DNA of 64,000 bases from contig NZ_CP060713.1 in the NCBI RefSeq assembly GCF_014395785.1, positions 2,260,501 to 2,324,500 on the forward strand. Direction: 5' to 3'. This DNA comes from Nocardioides mesophilus. GTDB taxonomy: Bacteria; Actinomycetota; Actinomycetes; Propionibacteriales; Nocardioidaceae. The position numbers were made by a program, and so were the translations under genes. Under the pieces are notes generated by a model that made no database searches, had not been told where the DNA came from, and saw only the letters and a list, made by a program, of their open reading frames with translations. This document shows, piece by piece, positions 24,978-36,446 of the stretch. The stretch's first letter is position 1, and the number at the start of each line of letters is the position of its first letter.

Positions 24978-27542
24978 TCAACTTCGGCGAGCTCTGTTCG
25001 TACGCGCGGTGGCTGGTGCGCTGCGTGGATCCTCGGGCCAGGCGTGCTTGGGATAGCGCCCGCGCAGGTCAGCACGCACGCCCGGGTAGCCGTTCTCCCA
25101 GAAGGATTCCAGGTCTGCGGTGACGGCGGCCGGGCGTCGCGCGGGGGAGAGCAGGTGCAGCAGGAGCGGGACCCTGCCGTCGGCCAGGACCGGTGCTGCG
25201 GTCCAGCCGAAGACCTCTTGCAGTCGCACGGCGAGCACCGGCTGATCCTGGGAGTAGTCGATCCGCACACTCGACCCGCTGGGCACCTCCACGCGCTCAG
25301 GGGCCAAGTCGTTGAGCCTTCCCGCCTCCGGCCACGGCACCATTGCTCGCAGGGCGGCAGTCACGTCGATTCGACGAAGATCCTGGGCCGAGCGGACCCG
25401 CGCCAGCTGCAGCCCGAGCCAGGAGTCGAGGTTCTGCGTCAGTGCTGCGTCGCTCACGTCCGGCCACGGGTCACCGAGCGCGCGGTGCAGGAAGTCGAGG
25501 CGGGCGCGCAGCTTGGTGGCCGCCTCCGTCCAGGTGAGGAGAGCGATCCCCTCGCTCGCGACAGCCTCTCGGATCGCGTCGCTCACGGCGTGCGCGGGTG
25601 GATCGCTGAGCGGGGTCGAGCTGAGCTCGATCGCGCCCAACAACGTCCGTCGGCGAGCCAGCACCCGCCCACCGGTCCAGGTGACCTCATCCACCTCGGT
25701 CCACAGCGATCCCGCTGCCTCCAGCGCGAGGTCCTCGGTGAGGGGGGCCGCCGCGCGGATTTGGGCCTCAGGTTGCCCGGGCCGTCGCTGTGCGTCACCG
25801 ACCGCGAGCCACTCCAGTCCGGCCAGCGGCCCCGGGGCGCGCGAGTCGAGCGCCGCGCCTGTCCCAGACGCCATCAGGTAGCTCGACGTATCGGAGCGCT
25901 TGCGTGCAATCCGGTCCGGATGCGCCAGAGCCACCACCAGACCCACCGCCACGTCATCGGTGAGTGCTCGGGCGTGGCCCGACGCCCCTGTCCGGTCGCG
26001 GGCGGCGCCCTGCTTCGCGACGACCCCCTCCAGCCGGGTGACCTGGCGGCGCCACGATCCTGCCCGCTGGTCAGCGCGCAGCGACCGGAGCGCAGCAACC
26101 AGGTCTCCACCGGGGGCTCGCACGTCCTCGCTGAGCATCGCGACCACCTCTGAGGCGCGCCTGGCCCCGACGAGACCAGCCCCGTCGATGAGGGCACGCG
26201 CCAGCCTGGGATCGGTCGGCACGCCAGCGATCACCCGGCCCCGCGGGGTGGCTCTCCCGTCCTCGGTCATCGCCCCCAGCCCCACCAGCACCTCCTTGGC
26301 CGCCGACAGTGCGTGCACCGGTGGCTGGTCAAGCAGCGCCATGTCGCGGACGTCGTGGCTGCCCCAGCAGGCCACCTCCAGGGCGAACGCCGTCAGATCG
26401 GCGGTAGCGATCTCGGGCTCCGGGTGAGCGGCCAGATGCGCGTGCTCCGCCTCGGACCAACAACGCAGCACCGTGCCCGGCCCCAGCCGTCCGGCCCGCC
26501 CCGCCCGCTGCTCGGCCGCTGCTCGGCTCACCGCGACGGTGACCAGAGAAGCCAGTCCACGACGGTGATCGGTGCGCGGCTCACGCGAGAACCCCGCATC
26601 CACCACGACGCGCACCCCGGGCACCGTCAGCGACGACTCGGCGACCGCGGTCGAGACGATCACTCGTCGACGCGGGCCCTCGCTGAGCGCACGATCCTGC
26701 TCGGCGCCGGACAAACGTCCGTGCAGGGCGTGCACGGACGCGTCCACGCCGGCAAGGCGACGTACGGTCGCCTCGACCTCCGCGACACCCGGCACGAAGA
26801 CCAAGACGTCCCCCTCGTGCCCGACCAGCGCACGACGCACCGTCGCTGCGACATGGTCGTGAAACGCCGGGGTGATCCCCCGGTCGTCGGTGCGGCGCAC
26901 CCCCGCAGGCAGCGGGCACCAAACCGTTTGGACCGGGTGCAGGGCACCCGGGACGCGGATCACCGGAGCGCCCCAGAGATCGTCGGGCCCATCGGGATCG
27001 TCACCTCGCCCGAGCAGGGCGGCCGTCCGTTCGGCCTCGACGGTGGCCGACATCGCCACCAGGGACAGATCCTCACGCAGATTCGCCCGGACGTCGATGA
27101 GCAGCGCCAAGGTCAGGTCGGCGTCGAGGTGGCGCTCGTGCACTTCGTCGAGCACGACGGCCCCGACGCCAACCAGTTCGGGATCGTGCTGGATCCGCCG
27201 AAGCAGCAGACCGGTCGTGACGATCTCGACACGTGTACGTCGACTGCTGCGTCGGTCCCCGCGCACTGAGTATCCGACCGTCTCGCCGACCGGTTCGCCC
27301 AGCAGATGCGCCAGCCGACGGGCAGCAGCGCGGGCAGCGATGCGGCTGGGCTGCGTGACGACGACCCGTCCGACGACGACCTCGGCGACCGCGGGCGGGA
27401 CCAACGTCGTCTTGCCGGTGCCCGGCGGGGCGTGGACCACCGCGACTCCGCGAGTGCGAAGCGCCTCGACGAGAGCGGCCAGACCTGCGGTGACCGGGAG
27501 GTCGGGCGGCGCGGCGAGCAGGTTGCGCAGCGGGTCAGACAC
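24978..27542 (-). CDS. hrpB: ATP-dependent RNA helicase HrpB
   Basis: An 854-residue DEAH-box helicase. It has Walker A APPGTGKTT near 45, motif II VVLDEVHERHLD, motif III SLVAMSATVEAE, motif VI QRAGRAGRLGPG, then the helicase-associated domain and the HrpB-specific C-terminal domain (LLHLLSPARRPAAVTADLES). The length fits HrpB. The start GTG 27542 (VSDPLRNLL) is preferred over 27566. The cellular role of HrpB is unsettled; an RNA-helicase function is assigned by family. Confidence 0.95.
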   Translation of the reverse strand: MSDPLRNLLAAPPDLPVTAGLAALVEALRTRGVAVVHAPPGTGKTTLVPPAVAEVVVGRVVVTQPSRIAARAAARRLAHLLGEPVGETVGYSVRGDRRSSRRTRVEIVTTGLLLRRIQHDPELVGVGAVVLDEVHERHLDADLTLALLIDVRANLREDLSLVAMSATVEAERTAALLGRGDDPDGPDDLWGAPVIRVPGALHPVQTVWCPLPAGVRRTDDRGITPAFHDHVAATVRRALVGHEGDVLVFVPGVAEVEATVRRLAGVDASVHALHGRLSGAEQDRALSEGPRRRVIVSTAVAESSLTVPGVRVVVDAGFSREPRTDHRRGLASLVTVAVSRAAAEQRAGRAGRLGPGTVLRCWSEAEHAHLAAHPEPEIATADLTAFALEVACWGSHDVRDMALLDQPPVHALSAAKEVLVGLGAMTEDGRATPRGRVIAGVPTDPRLARALIDGAGLVGARRASEVVAMLSEDVRAPGGDLVAALRSLRADQRAGSWRRQVTRLEGVVAKQGAARDRTGASGHARALTDDVAVGLVVALAHPDRIARKRSDTSSYLMASGTGAALDSRAPGPLAGLEWLAVGDAQRRPGQPEAQIRAAAPLTEDLALEAAGSLWTEVDEVTWTGGRVLARRRTLLGAIELSSTPLSDPPAHAVSDAIREAVASEGIALLTWTEAATKLRARLDFLHRALGDPWPDVSDAALTQNLDSWLGLQLARVRSAQDLRRIDVTAALRAMVPWPEAGRLNDLAPERVEVPSGSSVRIDYSQDQPVLAVRLQEVFGWTAAPVLADGRVPLLLHLLSPARRPAAVTADLESFWENGYPGVRADLRGRYPKHAWPEDPRSAPATARTNRARRS

Positions 27543-27593
27543 TCCTGCAGTGTGCCTGACGCGCATCTGCAGACGAGGCTGCGGGACACCCGC

Positions 27594-28334
27594 CTACGCA
27601 CCTGACAACCGAGAAGGCTGACCCTCTTTCCGCAGCCAGATCCGCAGCGGACCCACGGGCTCGAAGCCATGGCGGACGGCGACCGCCAGGTCCTCGCCCT
27701 GTTCGTAGCCGACCACAGGCAGGGTGGGGAACAGTTCGTTCGCGGCGTGTAGTACGACCGGCCAGGCCGCGTCACGGCCGCCGTCCAGCGCAAAGAGATT
27801 GGTGATTCCGACCACCTGGTCGCTGCGGCTCGCAACCGCTCCGGCCACCAGCCGACCGTCGACGGACTGTCCGGCGAGCACGAAGGTGGCTGGGTCGTCG
27901 AGCAGGGCGGGCCGGAAGAGATCCGCGTTGCCGTCCCCGTTGTCCCAGGCGAGCGCCCAGACGCGCAGCGTGTCCGGGGTGCCGACCACGGTCCAGTCAA
28001 GATCCGACGAGGTGGTAGGCGCACGCGCCGGTCGGTGGATCCACTGTGCCTCGAACAGCACCCGGAAGCCTGCCGTGACCAGGTCGAGGTCGGCGAAGCT
28101 GTCCTTGACGGAGGCGCCGGCTGCGGCGGTGTCGATCCGGGCCAGCAGTTCGGCCCGGTCGGCGCTCGGCACCAGCGTCACCGCGTCAGGGTAGTAAAGC
28201 GGCGTGCGAGCCGGAGCGGCCCAGGCCTGCGCCCCGAACTCACCCGCCAAGCCGTGCGATCGACTCATCGTGGCGCACCACTCGGCGTTGTTGCGGGCGG
28301 CCGCCCGGACCAGAAGCTCCCTCGGCGTCGTCAC
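27594..28334 (-). CDS. GNAT-like acetyltransferase, divergent
   Basis: A 246-residue protein starting at GTG 28334 (VTTPRELLVRAAARNNAEWC) with an AGGA nine or so bases before it. The N-terminal half resembles actinomycete proteins beginning RNNAEWC, and the C-terminal half contains VAGAVASRSDQVVGITNLFA and GEDLAVAVRHGFEPVGPLRIW, which look like the last strands of a GNAT fold. The acetyl-CoA loop is weak. Its substrate is unknown. It is divergent from the dienelactone hydrolase gene. Confidence 0.6.
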   Translation of the reverse strand: MTTPRELLVRAAARNNAEWCATMSRSHGLAGEFGAQAWAAPARTPLYYPDAVTLVPSADRAELLARIDTAAAGASVKDSFADLDLVTAGFRVLFEAQWIHRPARAPTTSSDLDWTVVGTPDTLRVWALAWDNGDGNADLFRPALLDDPATFVLAGQSVDGRLVAGAVASRSDQVVGITNLFALDGGRDAAWPVVLHAANELFPTLPVVGYEQGEDLAVAVRHGFEPVGPLRIWLRKEGQPSRLSGA

Positions 28335-28434
28335 GAGTGATGATCCTGACGGGCCCGGCCCGGCGCGTCGAGCGCTTTCTGCCACGTGCACCAGCGCGTG
28401 CGCTTCTTCGAGCTCGTGTCCTAGGGTCGATTCC

Positions 28435-29178
28435 GTGAGCTCGCTCGAGTCCTGGACCGTCGGCAGTCACACCTCCGACGGAGTCACTCACCCGACGTAC
28501 CGGAAGGGCGCCGGGCCGGGGGTGATCGTGATCCACGAGATCCCTGGCATCACGCCGGCGGTGCTGGAGTTCGCCGAGGACGTGGTGGCCCGGGGGTTCA
28601 CCGTGGTGATGCCGTCGTTGTTCGGTCGGGCCGGGGCCGAGGCCACGGTGCTCGAGACGGTCCGGAGCGTCGCCGGCGTGTGCGTCAGCCGGGAGTTCAC
28701 GATGTTCGCACTCGGGCGGACCACCCCGGTCGCCACCTGGTTGCAGTCGCTGGCGAGTGAGCTGCACCGGGAGCTCGGAGGACCCGGCGTCGGCGCCGTG
28801 GGCATGTGCCTCACCGGTGGCTATGCGCTGGCGATGCTCGCCGATGCGCCGGTGGCGGCGCCGGTGCTCGCCCAACCTGCCTCGCCGGCCCCGGTGGGCA
28901 GGGCGCGTCGGGCAGACCTCGGCCTCAGCCGCCGCGACCTGGAGTCGGTCAAGGCCAAGGTCGAAGCAGGCTGCCAGGTCCTCGGACTGCGTTATGAGGA
29001 CGACCCCGCTGTCGGTACGCGGTTCGACACCCTGCGTCGCGAGCTCGGTGACGGCTTCGTCGCGGTGGAGTTCCCCGGGCGCAAGCACGCAACCCTGACC
29101 GAGCACCGCCAGCAAGCGGGAGTCGACCGGGTCCTCGCCTTCTTCGAGGAGAAGCTCAAGGCCGAGTCAGCACCCTGA
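28435..29178 (+). CDS. Dienelactone hydrolase family protein
   Basis: A 247-residue alpha/beta hydrolase. The nucleophile is Cys125 in VGMCLTGGYALAM, as in dienelactone hydrolase, with His in PGRKHATLTEHR and an acidic residue in LRYEDDPAVG. The motif VIVIHEIPGITP near residue 30 forms the oxyanion region. Start is GTG 28435; a longer frame from 28204 would run through the divergent neighbour. It may open lactone rings in aromatic catabolism, but it is not within an aromatic operon. Confidence 0.88.
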   Translation: MSSLESWTVGSHTSDGVTHPTYRKGAGPGVIVIHEIPGITPAVLEFAEDVVARGFTVVMPSLFGRAGAEATVLETVRSVAGVCVSREFTMFALGRTTPVATWLQSLASELHRELGGPGVGAVGMCLTGGYALAMLADAPVAAPVLAQPASPAPVGRARRADLGLSRRDLESVKAKVEAGCQVLGLRYEDDPAVGTRFDTLRRELGDGFVAVEFPGRKHATLTEHRQQAGVDRVLAFFEEKLKAESAP

Positions 29179-29225
29179 TCGAGTGACGGCATGCGGTAAG
29201 GGTTCACGCCCCGAGACCGGAGGGG

Positions 29226-31306
<2,081 letters not shown>

Positions 31307-31327
<21 letters not shown>

Positions 31328-31987
31328 CCAGCGGACCAGGCCGTCGAGGACCAGGTCGAGCCCGAGCTGGAACTCCTCGGCGAAGTCGTAGCCGGGTCGC
31401 AGGTAGTGGGCGGTGGTCATCTCCAGCAGGTGCGGGTACGCGCCCGCCGACATCAGCTCGACGATCGGGGCGGCCATCTCGCCGACGCCGTCGGTGCCCT
31501 CGAAGGGCAGGGAGGACTCCTGCACGGCGTACCCGTAGACGAACGCGTCGAGCACGACGTAGGCGTGCGCGGTGCCCTCCGGGGAGAAGCCCGCTGCCCG
31601 CAAGGTGCCCAGCACGGCGTCGTGGTGACGGAGCGTCGCGGGGCCGGGCGACCGGCGCGACTCCAGGAGCGGGATCGCCCACGGATGTCGGCGGAGGACC
31701 TGTCGCGCCGAGTGGGCACGGCGGCTCAGCTCCGCGCGCCAGTCGCCGCCCACCGTGGGCAGCTCGATCTCGTCGAACACGATGTCGACGAGGCCGTCGA
31801 GGATCTCCTCCTTGTTCGCGACGTAGTGGTAGACGCTCATCGGCCTGACGCCGAGCGCGTCGGCGAGCGACCGGATCGTCAGCGCCGCGATCCCGCCGGC
31901 GTCGGCCACCTCGACGGCGCTGCGCAGCACCCGCTCCCGGCTGAGGCCGGGGCCCCGCGGCCGGGTCTCGCCGGCTGGATCGGACAT
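31307..31987 (-). CDS. TetR-family repressor (TetR_C type)
   Basis: A 226-residue regulator. The N-terminal helix-turn-helix is IRSLADALGVRPMSVYHYVANK; the C-terminal ligand domain resembles the tetracycline-repressor type (HPWAIPLLESRRSPGP near 125). ATG at 31987 follows AGGAG by five bases. A 13-bp palindrome lies 26 bases upstream, over the likely -10 region, so autorepression is likely. Targets may include the divergent SRPBCC genes. Confidence 0.92.
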
Positions 31988-32012
31988 GTCGCTCCTGCAG
32001 ACCGGGGAAGTC

Positions 32013-32025
32013 CGTACATAGTACG
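32013..32025. promoter_or_regulatory. TetR operator candidate
   Basis: CGTAC-ATA-GTACG, perfect 5-base arms. On the minus strand it overlaps a -10-like TACTAT for the TetR gene. It lies between TetR (start 31987) and the divergent SRPBCC gene (start 32139), so it could control both. Confidence 0.55.
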
Positions 32026-32138
32026 TCGCGCGGGTCGGGGTCCTAGGTCCCTGGTGCGACCGCCCCGGACGGACGCAGCGTGGACGCGAACCGGCGGCCG
32101 GGGCACCGGCGTACCGGTGCGGGAGGCGAGGGGGCTCC

Positions 32139-32858
32139 GTGACACGACGACTGAGGTCGAGCGCCGTCGCCGCCCTGGCCACGAAGCGCCCGCTGACCCC
32201 GGCCCGGACCGCCTCTCTGACGCTGCTGCTGACCTACGACCTGATGCTGCGGCCGCGGATGCGGACCTGGGGCAGCACCCGGCAGGAGCGCCGGATGGAG
32301 CTGCCCGGTGACGAGGTCGTCTCCGACGTGATGGCGCACTACACCAAGGCGATCACCATCGACGCGCCCCCGGCGGTCGTGTGGCCGTGGGTGGTGCAGA
32401 TGGGCGATCACCGGGCCGGGTTCTACAGCCACGACTGGATAGAGCGGTTCGTCTTCGGCGGCACCGTCCACTACGTGGAGAAGACCCACTCGGCCACGCG
32501 CATCCATCCCGAGCTCCAGGACCTCCACGTCGGGGACCGCCTGGACACCGGCTCGATCGACGGCTTCTCGATCGGCACGCCGGTCAAGGTCCTCGAGCCC
32601 GAGCGTGCCCTGGTCGCCGGCATGGCCTGGATCCTGCAGCCGCTGCCCGGCAACCGCACCCGGCTGCTGCTGCGGGACCGCGACGCGGGCTGGCTGCGCG
32701 AGCTGGTGCCGAGGGCGTACGTCGTCCCGCGGCTGCTGCTCGGTGCGGTCGACTACCTGGTCGGCGACCCGCTGCACTTCGTCATGGAGCGGAGGATGCT
32801 GCTCGGCCTGAAGGAGCGCAGCGAGAAGAGCCTGTCGGAGGGTTCCGGTGTCGGCTGA
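32139..32858 (+). CDS. SRPBCC-fold protein
   Basis: A 239-residue protein. After a hydrophobic N-terminal segment (TASLTLLLTYDLML), the SRPBCC core starts at YTKAITIDAPPAVVWPWVVQ and contains MGDHRAGFYSHDWIERF and WILQPLPGNRTRLLLRDR, a pattern common in actinomycete polyketide-cyclase-like proteins. GTG 32139 has GGGAGGCGAGGGG upstream. The 3' end overlaps the next gene by 11 bases. Function is lipid or aromatic ligand binding by fold. Confidence 0.75.
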   Translation: MTRRLRSSAVAALATKRPLTPARTASLTLLLTYDLMLRPRMRTWGSTRQERRMELPGDEVVSDVMAHYTKAITIDAPPAVVWPWVVQMGDHRAGFYSHDWIERFVFGGTVHYVEKTHSATRIHPELQDLHVGDRLDTGSIDGFSIGTPVKVLEPERALVAGMAWILQPLPGNRTRLLLRDRDAGWLRELVPRAYVVPRLLLGAVDYLVGDPLHFVMERRMLLGLKERSEKSLSEGSGVG

Positions 32859-33471
32859 GCCGGACGACGCGGTCGCGCGCGGCGAGCTCCTGCTCGACGT
32901 GATCATGCCGCGCTACGACGTCGCGGTCGTGCACGCACGGGTGTTCCGGGTGCCGCCTCGCGCGTGCTACGACGCGATCGTGAACCTGGACGTCTACCGG
33001 TCGCGGCTGGTCCATGCGCTGATCAGCCTGCGTGGGCTGCCCCCTCGGCTGGCGACCCGGCTCCGCGGCGACCCGGACGTGACCGGACCCGACACGACCT
33101 TCCGGTTGCGCGACCTGACCGAACGAGGCTGGCTCCTGCTCGGGGAGCGCCCGGGCGCGGAGCTGGTGCTCGGCCAGGTGAGCCGGCCGTGGCGGACGAG
33201 GGCCGCCGCCCCGACCGTGACCCCGTCGACCCCCGCGGCCTTCACCGCGTTCGACCAGCCCGGGTTCGCCAAGATCACCGCCAGCTTCCGCGTCGACCCC
33301 TACGGACGGGGGTCGATCCTCACCGCCGAGTCCCGTGTCCAGCTCACCGATGCGGCCAGCCGGAAGCGGTTCCGCCGCTACTGGGTGGTCGTGGGCCCGT
33401 TCAGCCACCTGATCAGGCGGATCGCCCTACGCCTGGTCTCCCGGGACCTGCGCACGGGCCGCCGTCCCTGA
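32848..33471 (+). CDS. Second SRPBCC-like protein
   Basis: A 207-residue protein, coupled to the preceding SRPBCC gene by an 11-base overlap. It has the start VVHARVFRVPPRACYDAIVN and the long C-terminal helix SRKRFRRYWVVVGPFSHLIRR typical of the helix-grip fold. The central part WLLLGERPGAELVLGQVSRPW supports this. No catalytic residues can be named. The pair may bind the same hydrophobic ligand. Confidence 0.7.
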   Translation: MSAEPDDAVARGELLLDVIMPRYDVAVVHARVFRVPPRACYDAIVNLDVYRSRLVHALISLRGLPPRLATRLRGDPDVTGPDTTFRLRDLTERGWLLLGERPGAELVLGQVSRPWRTRAAAPTVTPSTPAAFTAFDQPGFAKITASFRVDPYGRGSILTAESRVQLTDAASRKRFRRYWVVVGPFSHLIRRIALRLVSRDLRTGRRP

Positions 33472-33493
33472 CCGCGTGTGAGGCGTGGCAGCG

Positions 33494-34102
33494 TCACAAG
33501 CCCGTGGTCGGCTTCTGCCAGCTGACGAGGTAGCGCCACAGCGGCAGCCGTTCGTAGCGGCAGCCGGGCAGCTCGTCGCGCAGCACCGACCGCGTCTCCG
33601 CCCACGTCAGCTCGGGGTCCGCCTTGACCGTCGGCGGGTCCCACGGCGTCATGCGACGCGAAAAGAGCCTGTGAGTCACCACGTCGCGGACCTCCCTGGG
33701 TGCGTCCCGCCAGCCGCCGTACCTGCCGAGCCCGAGCACGAGGAGTACGCCGCCCGGTGCCAGCACGCGGACCGCTTCGCCGAGCAGCCGCGCCGGATCG
33801 CCGTGGTGGAGAACCATCGACATCGTCACCGCGTCGAAGGTGCCGTCGGCCAGACCGAGAGCGTCCGCCGACGTCGCCGCGAACACCACTTGGCCGGACT
33901 CTCGCGGAAGCACCGAGACGTCGACGTCCACCCCGACGACCGAGGCGGAGCGATCGGCCACGAAGCGGCAGAAGGTGCCGTCCCCGCAGCCGATGTCGAG
34001 CACCCGTCGCGCGGTGGCCGGCAGACGCGAGCGCAGCAGCGGGAAGTGGTGGGTGTTGTGGTTCCAGCGGTCCGCGAAGGGGTGCCGAGCGGTCCGTGCC
34101 AT
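33494..34102 (-). CDS. Class I SAM-dependent methyltransferase
   Basis: A 202-residue methyltransferase with RVLDIGCGDGTFCRFVADR, VVGVDVDVS and VTMSMVLHHGDPARLL, typical of Methyltransf_11. The N-terminus FADRWNHNTHHFPLL is common in family members of unknown acceptor. It precedes nothing in the same operon except the CPBP gene, ten bases upstream. Confidence 0.88.
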   Translation of the reverse strand: MARTARHPFADRWNHNTHHFPLLRSRLPATARRVLDIGCGDGTFCRFVADRSASVVGVDVDVSVLPRESGQVVFAATSADALGLADGTFDAVTMSMVLHHGDPARLLGEAVRVLAPGGVLLVLGLGRYGGWRDAPREVRDVVTHRLFSRRMTPWDPPTVKADPELTWAETRSVLRDELPGCRYERLPLWRYLVSWQKPTTGL

Positions 34103-34111
34103 CCGGCCACC

Positions 34112-34894
34112 CTAGGCGCTGGTCGCGGCGGCCCGTTCGTGGCGCAGGATCGACACCGCGGCGACGATCACCAGCGCGGTGGTGAGCACGGCGACGACGT
34201 GCCCGGTCGCCTCGGTGGCGGAAGTGAAGTTGTAGGCGGTGTGCCACGCGGCGACGAGCAGGATGCTGCGCCGCCCGTGCTGGTACATGAACGTGAGCAC
34301 CACCGAGGCCGCGACCAGACCGACCGCCCATCCCACGACGAGCGGCCCCAGGGACCGGAACGACGCGCTGATCCAGAACAGCGGCAGGTGCCAGCCCGCC
34401 CAGATCGCGGCTACCCGGAACGAGGTCGAGGTCAGGCTGTGGTCGCGCAGGAGCCGGTCGGCGGCGAAGCCGCGCCAGCCCGTCTCCTCGCCGATGCCGT
34501 TGGCGAGGAAGACCACCAGCACGACGCCGACCAGGCCGATATGACCGACCCCGCCGTAGCGGGCGAACTCGTCCGCACCGGGTATCGGTTCCCCGGTGAC
34601 CGCGGCGACGACGATCCCGAGCAGTGCGAGCGCGGCGGTTCCGAGCACGACCCACCACCAGCCGGCGCCGACCCGCCATCGGGTCAGCCGCGACCCCAGG
34701 TCACGCAGGCCGGCGCCGCGGTCGACGGCGGCGGTGACGACCACGGCCGCCACCGCCGGCCCGGCCAGACCGGGCACGTGCGTCGGCCACGGATCGCCTG
34801 CTCGCACCACGTCGCCACGCAGCAGGATCGGCAGCCACCACGCCCAGGACAGCGCATAGGCCAGCACGCAGTAGGCGACGAGCGGACGCTTCAT
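34112..34894 (-). CDS. CPBP family intramembrane glutamic endopeptidase
   Basis: A 260-residue membrane protein with about eight helices and the CPBP/Abi motifs: E136-E137 followed by R in NGIGEETGWRGF, then AIWAGWHLPLFW near 168 and LVAAWHTAYN near 227. These supply the catalytic Glu and His residues of CAAX-type proteases. It likely processes prenylated or bacteriocin-like peptides in the membrane. ATG at 34894. The methyltransferase gene follows in the same direction. Confidence 0.9.
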   Translation of the reverse strand: MKRPLVAYCVLAYALSWAWWLPILLRGDVVRAGDPWPTHVPGLAGPAVAAVVVTAAVDRGAGLRDLGSRLTRWRVGAGWWWVVLGTAALALLGIVVAAVTGEPIPGADEFARYGGVGHIGLVGVVLVVFLANGIGEETGWRGFAADRLLRDHSLTSTSFRVAAIWAGWHLPLFWISASFRSLGPLVVGWAVGLVAASVVLTFMYQHGRRSILLVAAWHTAYNFTSATEATGHVVAVLTTALVIVAAVSILRHERAAATSA

Positions 34895-35034
34895 CCGGAC
34901 TCCCTCGCATGCAGGACGTGGGTTGCCGCAGCCGGGCAGGAAACCGCATCGACCCCCGGGTCGGCGTACGGACCGATGAGTCCGGTCGGCGGCAACGGTC
35001 AGACTCGTGGGATCCGTCGAGCAGGAGGTCAGTG

Positions 35035-35256
35035 GTGGCAGAGAAGGTGAGTGGACCGGCGTCGTACTTCCCCTCGATCGAGAAGAAGTACGGCCGGCCG
35101 ATCAGCGAGTGGAAGGAGCTGATCCGCGGCTCCGGGCTCAGCCGGCACGGCGAGCTGGTGACCTGGCTGAAGCAGGAGCACGAGCTCGGACACGGCCACG
35201 CCAACGCCCTGGTCGCGCACACGCTGCAGGAGGACCGCTCGGCCGGCAGCCCCTGA
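35035..35256 (+). CDS. DUF4287 family protein
   Basis: A 73-residue protein with the DUF4287 pattern: ASYFPSIEKKYGRPISEWK and SRHGELVTWLKQEHELGHGH, then ANALVAH. I choose GTG 35035 (GTG 35032 is adjacent) because AGGAGG lies six bases before it, while the longer frame upstream looks unrelated. The function of the family is unknown; members are often fused to DUF5655. Confidence 0.82.
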   Translation: MAEKVSGPASYFPSIEKKYGRPISEWKELIRGSGLSRHGELVTWLKQEHELGHGHANALVAHTLQEDRSAGSP

Positions 35257-35264
35257 GGAGCAGC

Positions 35265-35303
35265 GGAGCCGGCGCCTGCTCGCGCACGGGAGGAACCGGC
35301 TCC
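35265..35303. terminator. Inverted repeat between convergent genes
   Basis: GGAGCCGG (35265-35272) pairs perfectly with CCGGCTCC (35296-35303) across a 23-base loop. It lies in the 58-base gap between two convergent genes, so it may act as a bidirectional terminator. There is no T-tract. Confidence 0.4.
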
Positions 35304-35314
35304 ACCGCCGCGCC

Positions 35315-35695
35315 TCAGCGGGCGCCCGCCGGGTGGTGGCCCGGCAGCAGCCCGGCGTGGTCTATCAGCTCCACCGCCCACACCACGGCGATCGAGATCA
35401 TGAAGACCGCCAGCAGCCACTCGGCGGCAGCGGTCTCGGCGAAGATCAGCGCCACGAAGCCCAGGGCCAGGCTGGCCACGGCCAGCGCGCTCTCGGACTT
35501 CCCGACCCGGTCCAGCTCGTCGCCGCGCCGGACGACGAAGAAGGCGGCGGCGCCGAGGATCAGTCCGGTGGCCGACATCCCTCGCGGGTCCTTGATGAAC
35601 GGGATGTCCCCGTTGACCAGGTAGGCGATGTAGGCGGCCGCGACGGCGGCGACCAGCACGGTCGCGATCCAATCTCGTGCCTTCAACTTGTCCAT
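35315..35695 (-). CDS. Small four-helix membrane protein
   Basis: A 126-residue protein with four hydrophobic stretches: WIATVLVAAVAAAYIAYLV, ATGLILGAAAFFVV, ALAVASLALGFVALIF and AVFMISIAVVWAVELI. GGAGTTG stands upstream of ATG 35695. No family is recognised with certainty. It is convergent with the DUF4287 gene. Confidence 0.7.
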   Translation of the reverse strand: MDKLKARDWIATVLVAAVAAAYIAYLVNGDIPFIKDPRGMSATGLILGAAAFFVVRRGDELDRVGKSESALAVASLALGFVALIFAETAAAEWLLAVFMISIAVVWAVELIDHAGLLPGHHPAGAR

Positions 35696-35885
35696 GATTC
35701 AACTCCTTTCTGCCTCCACGGTGCGCACCGCGCTCGGGCAGGCAACAGGGCCGAGCGACTCGTCCCGGGCCGGGCCGGCGCGCGGATCGGCGCATAGCGC
35801 GCAGCCGCGGGGACCTTCGCCACTGCCCCGGCGGAGAGTCGTCCGGCATCCTCGGAACTGCCGGAGCAGGGAGCGGGGGAGCACG

Positions 35886-36446
35886 ATGAGTGATTTCGGG
35901 CCGCTGCCCGCGGTCAGGGCGTGGATGGCCGTGGGACGGTGCGTGGGGATGACCGCGGTGCTGGTCGCCCGGGCACGGATCCACCACCCGCGGGAGCTGG
36001 TGGGGCGGGAGCTGGCGTTCGGGGACGGCACCCGCGCCCGGGTCTACCGTGAGACCCGGGTCGACCGGGCGCCGCCGGCAGATCCGTGCGTGCTGGTGGT
36101 GGCGTTCCGGCTGCGTCGGGTCCGCGGGTGGGGGCACACTGCGTTCCGCCTGGAGAGCATCCTGAACACCCCGCTCTTCGTGGGCTTCCCGGGCATGTGC
36201 ACCAAGCTCTGGCTGGCCCACGACGAGCGTGGCGTCTACCGCGGCCTGTACGAGTGGGACGGTCCGCGGGCCGCCGAGGAGTACGCCCGGTCGCTGTGGC
36301 GGGTGCTCGCCCTGGTCAGCGAGCCCGGCTCGATCGACTACCGGGTGGTGCCCGGACTGCGCAGGGACGTGCTGCTCGAGGACCCGACGGTGCTGTCGCT
36401 CGGCTCCGAGGAGACCGCCTGGTGGCGTCTGGTCGCGGCGGCATGA
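35886..36446 (+). CDS. Hypothetical protein upstream of an FAD monooxygenase
   Basis: A 186-residue protein overlapping the following monooxygenase start as ATGA, so the two are cotranslated. It has a hydrophobic N-terminal stretch (VGMTAVLVARARIHH) and a soluble part with FVGFPGMCTKLWLAHDERGVYRG split by YEWDGPRAAEEYARSLWRVL. The latter resembles small dimeric barrel or YdhR-like proteins, which are sometimes accessory to monooxygenases; this is tentative. Confidence 0.65.
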   Translation: MSDFGPLPAVRAWMAVGRCVGMTAVLVARARIHHPRELVGRELAFGDGTRARVYRETRVDRAPPADPCVLVVAFRLRRVRGWGHTAFRLESILNTPLFVGFPGMCTKLWLAHDERGVYRGLYEWDGPRAAEEYARSLWRVLALVSEPGSIDYRVVPGLRRDVLLEDPTVLSLGSEETAWWRLVAAA

